Source: Acidobacteriaceae bacterium
GTDB lineage: Bacteria > Acidobacteriota > Terriglobia > Terriglobales > Acidobacteriaceae
Direction: 5' to 3'
Length of the DNA stretch: 12,044 nucleotides
Assembly: GCA_025462785.1 (NCBI GenBank)
Contig: JAOAPG010000026.1
Coordinates: 1 to 12,044, forward strand
Numbering within the stretch: position 1 is the stretch's first letter; every line of letters begins with the position of its first letter. Both the position numbers and the translations under genes were made by a program. This document shows positions 6,541-12,044 of this stretch, piece after piece. The notes beneath the pieces are model-generated. The model had not been told where the DNA came from, ran no database searches, and saw only the letters and a program-made list of their open reading frames with translations.

Positions 6541-8469
6541 CTAGCCGACAACCGCGACAGAGACTCCATTCTTTCCGCGCGTTTTGACCATGTACATGAT
6601 GCCGTCCGCGATTTGAATCAGGGTGTCGAGTGAGTCCCGCGGCTCCATGAAATTTACAGCTCCAATGCTGAAGGTAACTCCTGAATTGCGGCTGGCCATT
6701 GCTTCCAGCAAGCTTACTTGTAGCTTTTTCAGCACAGTCTCCGAAGATCGAGCGTCCGTTTGCGGTAATGCAATGGCAAATTCATCTCCCCCAATGCGCG
6801 CCACAAAATCGCTGGCGCGAAGGTTTGTTCGCAGAGTAGCGGCAACGCTCATCAGCACCTCGTCGCCCTCCGCGTGTCCCAGTGAGTCATTAACCTTCTT
6901 GAAATTGTCCAGATCAACATAGGCCACCGTAAGGGGATGACGGTAGCGAAGACTTCGCACACGCTCCGCTTCCAGTGTCTCGTAGAACGCCCGGCGGTTC
7001 GGCAGCTTAGTAAGGGTATCGGTGCGGGAGATTTCCTGTTCACGTTGCAAGGCATTCTTTAGCTGATCTTTTGCCTCTTGCAGAGTCTCTGCCACACGTT
7101 TGCTTTCACTTATATCTCGACAAAGCGTGGAGATGAAGGCCGGTTCCCCCAGGTGATTGTGATGTACGACGATGGTTTGGGATACAGGTATTTCGCGCCC
7201 TTGGTGATCGATGAGTACATTATCTCCGCGCCAGACGCCAGATTTAAGGGCAGTAGGGATCGCCTCCTCCTGCAGTTTGCGATTTCCCCATTCCGGGTGA
7301 ACACCGGCGATAGATATCTGGCTGAGGTCGGCGTTATCAGGCAGATTACGCAGTTGGCGAAACGCGCGGTTTGCTGATTGTACTTTGCCATCGAGAGTGG
7401 CACTTCCGATAAAATCAGGAGCTTCTTCCAGTATCGATATAAGGCGCGCGCGCTCCGCATCGGCACGTTTCTTCTCTGTCACATCGCGGTAAATTCCACG
7501 AGTGCTGAATGGCTTACCATCCACGTAACGGCAACTACTGCTTCCCTCTATGTTTATGACTCTGCCATCCTTGGCACGAAGACGTACTTCAATGTTGCTA
7601 ATCACCTCGCCGGCGAGAAGCCGCGCGAGAAGTTGCTTGGCTAAGGAAAGATCCTCGGGATGTATTACGTTTTCCATCCGAAGGTTTGGAATTTCTTCCA
7701 GGCTACAACCCAGCGCTTCACGCCACGCCCGATTGGTGTAGAGATACCGGCCGTCGGGCGAAACGAGATGAATCAAATCGCTGGTTCCGTCAAACAGGTC
7801 TTTGTACAAGGCCTCACTTTCGGCCAGGCTCCTCTGCATTTTTTCTCGAGTTTTGAGATTCTGTGTCAGCAACCAATACGAAAACGTGACAACCAGCAAT
7901 CCAACGACTGCAAATAAGGAAATTATTTGCAGCGTAGATTCTGCGGCCTTAGTCTCGCGCAGGTTACGTTCGCGGAGCAGACGCTCCTCCTCAGTGCGCA
8001 TCTCAGCAAAGGTTTGGAAGGCTTCTTGCAGATCCTGCTGCTCGCTTTTCACCAGCGCTTCGACCCTGGGGATGTTCGCACCTTCAGAAGCAGAAAGGCT
8101 TTCCTCCTGCTCATAGGAACCGACAGTCGCATCGATCTCTGATTCCAAAAGCGATACAAGCTTCTGCTGTTCTATGTTGTCGCGTGTTAACTCCCGGATT
8201 CGGGCTATGCGCTGTCTTAACGGATCAATCTGTGCGGGTCCGAGAGCGACTTGTCTTTCGATTGTGTTTCGTTTGCTCTCAGCCGCATTCCTTAGCTGGT
8301 GGAAGCTGTCCCGGGCGGACTCCAGCTCTGTTAGCACCTCCTGAGTGTGCGAAGTCCACTTGCCATCCATGAGGAGCGCCTGAGCGTTCTTATAGGCGAC
8401 TCCGGCAACAATAGCCAACAGGAGCGAGACGAAAATAAAACCAGCGGCGAGGTAAATGCGGAACTTCAC
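6541..8469 (-). CDS. Membrane sensor diguanylate cyclase (PAS-PAS-GGDEF)
   Basis: A 642-residue inner-membrane enzyme making c-di-GMP from two GTP. Domain order: membrane segment at about 7-25; a periplasmic helical region at about 26-178, rich in Glu/Gln/Arg and like a CHASE3 four-helix sensor; membrane segment at about 180-201; PAS at about 215-335 (LFDGTSDLIHLVSPDGRYLYTN, then FSTRGIYRDVTEKK); PAS at about 341-458; a coiled linker; and GGDEF at about 480-636. In the cyclase domain TLTKLPNRRAF (485-495), VDLDNFKKVNDSLGH (518-532), GDEVL and the GGDEF signature (560-564) are intact. RASD (551-554), five residues before GGDEF, is an RxxD inhibitory site, so product inhibition is expected. There is no EAL domain. 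Translation starts at GTG 8469; an in-frame TGA lies immediately upstream, so no longer start is possible. No clear ribosome binding site is seen. Confidence 0.92.
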   Translation of the reverse strand: MKFRIYLAAGFIFVSLLLAIVAGVAYKNAQALLMDGKWTSHTQEVLTELESARDSFHQLRNAAESKRNTIERQVALGPAQIDPLRQRIARIRELTRDNIEQQKLVSLLESEIDATVGSYEQEESLSASEGANIPRVEALVKSEQQDLQEAFQTFAEMRTEEERLLRERNLRETKAAESTLQIISLFAVVGLLVVTFSYWLLTQNLKTREKMQRSLAESEALYKDLFDGTSDLIHLVSPDGRYLYTNRAWREALGCSLEEIPNLRMENVIHPEDLSLAKQLLARLLAGEVISNIEVRLRAKDGRVINIEGSSSCRYVDGKPFSTRGIYRDVTEKKRADAERARLISILEEAPDFIGSATLDGKVQSANRAFRQLRNLPDNADLSQISIAGVHPEWGNRKLQEEAIPTALKSGVWRGDNVLIDHQGREIPVSQTIVVHHNHLGEPAFISTLCRDISESKRVAETLQEAKDQLKNALQREQEISRTDTLTKLPNRRAFYETLEAERVRSLRYRHPLTVAYVDLDNFKKVNDSLGHAEGDEVLMSVAATLRTNLRASDFVARIGGDEFAIALPQTDARSSETVLKKLQVSLLEAMASRNSGVTFSIGAVNFMEPRDSLDTLIQIADGIMYMVKTRGKNGVSVAVVG

Positions 8470-8481
8470 TCACCCATGATA

Positions 8482-8500
8482 TTGGCAAATTCAGTGCCAA
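8482..8500. promoter_or_regulatory. Dyad just upstream of the cyclase start
   Basis: TTGGCA (8482-8487) and TGCCAA (8495-8500) form a perfect 6-bp inverted repeat with a 7-base spacer, 13 bases before the GTG of the cyclase on the minus strand. It could be an operator or a leader hairpin. The remaining gap to 8634 holds no recognisable gene or terminator. Confidence 0.3.
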
Positions 8501-8634
8501 AGACTGTATCGAAATGTGTGAGTTAAGACTAGTTCTTTAGTAACCGACTGTGAGTACAAGAGCTGCGGATGCTACTATTTCGCGCCAAAATGTTGATAAG
8601 CGAACTTCCATTGACGGCGTTCTTGCAGATTTCG

Positions 8635-8943
8635 TCAGAGTCGAATCATTACCTCACCATCTTTTATTTCTAAATCATAGACAACGAGTCTAGCTTTCGG
8701 ATTGTGCGTGGCCTCTCCCGTCTTTGGATCAAACTGCCAGCCATGCCACGGGCACACTACTTTATTTCCTTCAATTACACCTTGTCCGAGCGGGCCTCCG
8801 CGGTGAAGACATACATTGTCCATCGCGGTGATCTCGCCATTTACATTTGCCACGCAGATCACCTTGTCACCGCACGTAAATTCCTTGGCTTCACCTTCCG
8901 GGGGCAATTCGGATTGGATTGTGAGTTTTACAAGTCCGGACAT
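8635..8943 (-). CDS. Rieske [2Fe-2S] ferredoxin-like protein
   Basis: A 102-residue, single-domain soluble Rieske protein. The cluster ligands are C45-x-H47 in VCLHRGGPLGQG and C64-x-x-H67 in VCPWHGWQFD, with 16 residues between the two pairs. The GWxFD and TG(E/x)A motifs that follow are typical of ferredoxin components of dioxygenase systems and of NirD-like proteins. It should carry single electrons in the cytosol, but no oxygenase or reductase partner is encoded nearby, so its partner is unknown. The frame is open to 9027, giving a 130-residue version. I chose the internal ATG at 8943 because family members begin with a similar short stretch before the first strand (VKLTIQSELPPEGEAKEF). 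An AGGAG lies 13 bases upstream, which is long, and a start at 9000 is possible. It is separated by 165 bases from the cyclase gene downstream. Confidence 0.85.
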   Translation of the reverse strand: MSGLVKLTIQSELPPEGEAKEFTCGDKVICVANVNGEITAMDNVCLHRGGPLGQGVIEGNKVVCPWHGWQFDPKTGEATHNPKARLVVYDLEIKDGEVMIRL

Positions 8944-9035
8944 AGCAGGTATGGAGCTCCTATCAGATGTTGGCAATAGTTCTAGTCTACCTGAGCACAT
9001 TTCGGCATTTGAGGATGGACACTGCAAGAGGCTCC

Positions 9036-9065
9036 TTGCCGGATGGTGAACGAATCAGCTACAAA
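9036..9065 (+). promoter_or_regulatory. Possible promoter giving a short-leader transcript
   Basis: TTGCCG (9036-9041) and TACAAA (9060-9065) are 18 bases apart. The ATG at 9080 would then be only a few bases from the transcript start, and no Shine-Dalgarno sequence is visible before it. Both facts fit a nearly leaderless message, but the boxes are weak matches. The 8944-9079 gap also must hold the promoter of the divergent Rieske gene, which I could not place. Confidence 0.25.
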
Positions 9066-9079
9066 TAACACATCTCCTG

Positions 9080-10408
9080 ATGGCAGATGCCCAAACAGCA
9101 ACTCCTCCAAGCCGGTTCGATATTCTAATCTCCAGAATCCTGAACACGTATCGGCACTGGTGGCCAAAAGCTCGCACATCTTTTTTTTGGATGGTGCTCG
9201 TTGCCTTTGTCTTGCGCTTGGCGCTAATTCTGATCGGCCACACATATAAATTCAAGACAATTGACGACAACTTCAGCTTTGGCTGGGAGATGGGACGCAT
9301 CGGGCGATCGATAGCCTCAGGCCAAGGATTTTCGAATCCTTTTAACGAGATAAGCGGGCCAACTGCTTGGGAGCCGCCGCTTTATTCATATTTGATTGGC
9401 GGAGTTTTCAAACTATTCGGAATTTATAGTCATGCGTCCGCGCTGGTCCTGCTCTCAATCAATAGCTTTTTTTCCGCGCTGACCTGCATTCCTATTTTCC
9501 TAATTGCTAAGCGCTGCTTCAGCGAAAAAGTTGCAGTCTGGACTTCTTGGATCTGGGCGTTTCTCCCCTCAGTGATGTACTGGTGTACGCGCTGGGTGTG
9601 GGAGACCAGCCTCGCCGCGCTTCTGCTCGCAGTCATTTTTTGGCTTACGCTGGATTTAGAAGAAAGAAATGGATGGAAACCCTGGCTGGAGTTCGGTTTC
9701 CTGTGGGGCGTCGCTGCTCTGACCAACACGTCGCTGCTCTCGTTTCTTCCAGCTTCGGGGCTGTGGGTGTGGTATCGGCGATGGAAGCGCGAAAAAAGTT
9801 CTTTGCCGGGAGTGGTTCTAGCGTCGGTTGTCTGTATCGTGTCTATCACGCCGTGGCTCGTCCGAAATCATCGAATATTCGGAAAGTTTGTTTTTATTCG
9901 ATCCAACTTCGGCGCGGAATTGCGGCTCGGCAATGGTCCGGGCGCGAATGGTACCTGGATGGAATATTTACATCCCAGCCAAAATGTCTCGGCGATGCAG
10001 CAGTACCGCTCAATGGGGGAACTCGCTTATGTGGCCGAGCGCAAAGGGCAGGCAATTGAGTTTATTCGGCAAGATTACGGCCGCTTTGCTGTTCTGAGTT
10101 TGAAGCGCTTTATCTACTATTGGGGAGGCCTTCCCCGCTTGGCGGAAATTCCCGCCCTAGCTCCCTTCAAAGATTCGGTGTTCCTCGCGTCGACCGTGCT
10201 TTCCTTTTGGGGATTAGCACGCGCATTGCGCAAGCGTCAGCAAGGGGCTTGGCTGTTCCTGTGTCTAATTCTTTCTTATCCAACGATTTACTATTTCGTG
10301 TTCCCTCACCCGCGATACCGGCATCCGATTGAGCCCGAGCTGGGCATTTTGATTGTCTACGTCATCTCCGAAGCTCAGAAGAAGCCTATCCCGCTCGAAC
10401 ACCCTTAG
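9080..10408 (+). CDS. GT-C membrane glycosyltransferase (GT39/ArnT-like)
   Basis: A 442-residue polytopic membrane protein, likely transferring a sugar from a polyprenyl-phosphate donor on the outer face of the inner membrane. Hydrophobic segments lie at about 34-53, 101-115, 119-144, 152-168, 176-192, 203-230, 244-261, 368-380 and 389-409, with another at about 421-430. Features of the family are the first periplasmic loop with IDDNFSFGWEMGR and TAWEPPLYSYLIGG (95-108), the PWLVRNHRIFGKFVFIRSNFG block at 258-278 (shown here in part; residues 262-264 are RNH), GNGPGANG (284-291), and RYRHPIEPE (412-420) near the C-terminus. Members glycosylate proteins, lipid A or polysaccharides; the acceptor cannot be told. 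There is no neighbouring polysaccharide cluster. The short length compared with ArnT (about 550) means the C-terminal periplasmic domain is missing or small, as in many GT39-like proteins. Confidence 0.85.
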   Translation: MADAQTATPPSRFDILISRILNTYRHWWPKARTSFFWMVLVAFVLRLALILIGHTYKFKTIDDNFSFGWEMGRIGRSIASGQGFSNPFNEISGPTAWEPPLYSYLIGGVFKLFGIYSHASALVLLSINSFFSALTCIPIFLIAKRCFSEKVAVWTSWIWAFLPSVMYWCTRWVWETSLAALLLAVIFWLTLDLEERNGWKPWLEFGFLWGVAALTNTSLLSFLPASGLWVWYRRWKREKSSLPGVVLASVVCIVSITPWLVRNHRIFGKFVFIRSNFGAELRLGNGPGANGTWMEYLHPSQNVSAMQQYRSMGELAYVAERKGQAIEFIRQDYGRFAVLSLKRFIYYWGGLPRLAEIPALAPFKDSVFLASTVLSFWGLARALRKRQQGAWLFLCLILSYPTIYYFVFPHPRYRHPIEPELGILIVYVISEAQKKPIPLEHP

Positions 10409-10422
10409 TTCGTCGGAACTAA
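10405..10422 (+). terminator. Weak hairpin over the glycosyltransferase stop codon
   Basis: TTAGTTC (10405-10411) and GAACTAA (10416-10422) are perfect 7-bp arms around GTCG, and the TAG stop (10406-10408) is within the left arm. The stem is AT-rich and followed by ACACC rather than a T-run, so termination would be weak. No other gene or signal is seen in 10409-10505. Confidence 0.35.
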
Positions 10423-10515
10423 ACACCTTCGTTCACCGTATCTCTAGCAGGTCTTTTGTATCGCTCACAAATTCGAGACAGGCACGTCTAAACGGTGTCC
10501 TATCCGGAGGAAGGC

Positions 10516-11421
10516 ATGAGAGATCAATTGCAAGCAAAGAGTCTCAAGCTCGCGCCAAGCGTTCCCGCAGCTGCTCTGGCGCTGTGTCTTTGTGTTCTGC
10601 TTTTGACTACCTCGAGCGCGCAAGCCTCCGACTATTCCGGGCAACTGACCGAGGCGTTTCATCAGAGTTACCCGCTTTCGGCCGGTGGACGCGTCGAGCT
10701 CGACAACATTAATGGCCCGGTTCACGTCACCGGATGGGACCGGAACGAGGTCAAAGTTGACGCCATCAAGTACGCGCGAAATAAAGAGCGGCTGGATGAG
10801 GCGAAGATCGAAGTGGACGCGAACCGCGAATCCATTTCGATTCACACCCGCTACCCGGACCACGATACGACTTTCAACTCCGGCAATTGGAACAATCCAG
10901 CGAGCGTCGAATACACACTGAGTGTGCCTCGCAATGCACGCCTAGATGAGATCCAGCTCGTTAACGGCTCATTAGACATTCAAGGCGTCGCTGCGGAGGT
11001 CCACGCTTCTTGTGTTAATGGGCACCTCTCCGCTCGTAACCTCGGTGGCCGAGCGGAATTGTCTACGGTGAACGGTCGAATGGAAGCTACTTTTGATCGA
11101 CTGGAAAATTCCCCCGTTGAGCTTTCCTCCGTGAATGGAGGCGTGGAGCTGACGCTGCCTTCAGACGCCAAGGCAGAAATCGAAGCTTCCACCGTTTCGG
11201 GCGGGATCAATAATGATTTTGGACTGCATGTGAACAATCATCAATTTGTAGGTCACAGTCTGCGTGGTGAGCTCGGTAGCGGCGGAACCCGAATCAAACT
11301 AAGCGATGTGAACGGCAGGATTGAAATCCGGCACGCAAATGACGGACGTACCTTGAGCTCGGCAAAAGACCTCGATCGCGGCAACCCGGACGACGATCGT
11401 GATGACAACGATGAAATTTAG
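10516..11421 (+). CDS. Secreted DUF4097-type beta-repeat protein
   Basis: A 301-residue exported protein. The signal peptide has a hydrophobic core at about 16-31 and a likely cleavage after SAQA (A37). The body is built of short strands with a recurring (V/I)NG turn: LDNINGPVHV (62-71), LVNGSLDI, CVNGHLSA, STVNGRME, SSVNGGVEL, STVSGGIN and SDVNGRIEI. After a 75-residue gap that follows the first, they recur roughly every 18-25 residues up to the sixth. This is the DUF4097 pattern, predicted to be a stacked beta structure in the periplasm or at the surface; a function is not established. It ends with an acidic tail (residues 286-300, mostly Asp). ATG 10516 is preceded by GGAGG five bases upstream, which is decisive over the in-frame GTG at 10495. 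In other genomes such genes often neighbour anti-sigma or sensor genes, but not here. Its stop is 5 bases from the convergent aminotransferase stop. Confidence 0.87.
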   Translation: MRDQLQAKSLKLAPSVPAAALALCLCVLLLTTSSAQASDYSGQLTEAFHQSYPLSAGGRVELDNINGPVHVTGWDRNEVKVDAIKYARNKERLDEAKIEVDANRESISIHTRYPDHDTTFNSGNWNNPASVEYTLSVPRNARLDEIQLVNGSLDIQGVAAEVHASCVNGHLSARNLGGRAELSTVNGRMEATFDRLENSPVELSSVNGGVELTLPSDAKAEIEASTVSGGINNDFGLHVNNHQFVGHSLRGELGSGGTRIKLSDVNGRIEIRHANDGRTLSSAKDLDRGNPDDDRDDNDEI

Positions 11422-11426
11422 TTCAG

Positions 11427-12044
11427 CTAAACCGCTGCTGGCTGGGCCACTTCCTGCAGAGCGGTTGCAAACGCGTCTATTGCCCGGTCGATCTGCTGCT
11501 TAGTGATTACGAGTGGCGGTTGGAAACGAATCACGTTACCGTAAACGCCCCCCACCCCAACCAGCACGCCTTGGCGGAGTAGCGAATCACGAATGGCCTC
11601 GGCTTCCGAAGTTCCTGGCGTGAGTTTTTCGTCTTTCACCAGCTCGACTCCGATCATCAGTCCGAGACCGCGTACGTCACCAATAATTGGATTCTGCTTC
11701 TGCAACTCTTTCAACTTTGCGATCGCATATTTGCCGGTTTCGGTGGCCCGAGCTGCGAGATTTTCTTTCTCTATAAACTCTATGTTTGCCAGTGAGGCAG
11801 CGCAGGAAACAGGATTGCCGCCGAATGTTGAAAGATGGTCGCCAGGTCTATAGGCGTCGGCGATCTCAGGCCGTGTGGTGAATGCGCTGAGCGGAAAGCC
11901 ATCAGCAATTCCCTTTGCGGTGACCAGAATATCGGGCACAACACCATAGTGCTCGATGGCAAACATCTTACCGGTGCGGGCAAATCCTGACTGTACTTCA
12001 TCGGCAATAAATAGAATGCCGTGCTGATCGAGAACCTTCTTAAC
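11427..12044 (-). CDS. Class III PLP-dependent aminotransferase, C-terminal part
   Basis: The frame is open to the right edge, giving 205 residues of the C-terminal half; the N-terminal part lies outside. Residues from the edge: FIADEVQSGFARTGKMFA (12-29) with D15, which would contact the pyridine nitrogen of PLP. PDILVTAKGIADGFPLSA (37-54) follows, with K44 as the Schiff-base lysine. STFGGNPVSCAA (72-83) carries the phosphate-contacting Thr, and the C-terminal domain has VRGLGLMIGVELV and GGVYGNVIRFQPPLVIT. Fold type I, class III: the family moves an amino group from omega-amino acids, alanine or similar donors to a keto acid such as pyruvate, glyoxylate or 2-oxoglutarate. The LVGxGGxxGNVxRxxPP block is most like alanine-glyoxylate (AGXT2-type) and related enzymes; GabT-type specificity remains possible. 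All catalytic residues seen are intact. Confidence 0.9.
   Translation of the reverse strand, partial: VKKVLDQHGILFIADEVQSGFARTGKMFAIEHYGVVPDILVTAKGIADGFPLSAFTTRPEIADAYRPGDHLSTFGGNPVSCAASLANIEFIEKENLAARATETGKYAIAKLKELQKQNPIIGDVRGLGLMIGVELVKDEKLTPGTSEAEAIRDSLLRQGVLVGVGGVYGNVIRFQPPLVITKQQIDRAIDAFATALQEVAQPAAV

Noticed and set aside
8466..8477. Three-codon upstream frame (ATG GGT GAG TGA, minus strand) overlapping the cyclase GTG
   Set aside because: It has no ribosome binding site and such tiny frames arise by chance; coupling cannot be claimed.
9430..9849. 139-codon minus-strand reading frame inside the glycosyltransferase gene
   Set aside because: Composition is that of an antisense shadow of a membrane-protein gene.

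Overview
The window looks like a chromosomal segment of an Acidobacteriota bacterium (Koribacter/Terriglobia-like). This is an inference from gene content: a DUF1501 Tat protein, a DUF4097 protein, a small secreted one-domain protein, a long-chain prenyl synthase of the menaquinone type, moderate GC, and dispersed inverted-repeat sequences common in that phylum. No taxonomic marker gene is present. I see no rRNA, tRNA, CRISPR array, insertion sequence or phage gene.

Layout. 1-143 is the C-terminus of a YajQ-family protein. 144-305 is an intergenic space with a long, nearly perfect inverted repeat. 306-1295 is a polyprenyl diphosphate synthase. 1426-1830 (small secreted protein) and 1843-2427 (CYTH/class IV adenylate cyclase-like enzyme) form a probable two-gene unit. 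2523-3770 is a GAF-like/HD-GYP protein. 3962-5097 is the decayed remnant of a PAS-PAS-PP2C (RsbU/SpoIIE-type) phosphatase, broken by two apparent internal deletions and a frameshift, with a 15-bp tandem duplication touching its start codon. 5281-6525 is a Tat-exported DUF1501 protein, preceded by a cluster of overlapping, mutually exclusive hairpins that include its ribosome binding site. 6541-8469 (minus) is a membrane sensor diguanylate cyclase with PAS-PAS-GGDEF. 8635-8943 (minus) is a Rieske ferredoxin. 9080-10408 is a GT-C (GT39-like) membrane glycosyltransferase. 10516-11421 is a secreted DUF4097 repeat protein. 11427-12044 (minus) is the C-terminal part of a class III PLP aminotransferase that runs off the right edge.

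The clearest shared theme is cyclic-di-GMP. A YajQ-type protein (some relatives bind c-di-GMP), an HD-GYP phosphodiesterase candidate and a GGDEF cyclase with an inhibitory site lie within 8.5 kb. They are not one operon, and the other genes (quinone side chain, Rieske protein, aminotransferase, glycosyltransferase) read as ordinary housekeeping or envelope genes. I found no convincing new multi-gene system. The most unusual features are the decayed phosphatase with its start-adjacent duplication and the switch-like hairpin cluster before the DUF1501 gene.
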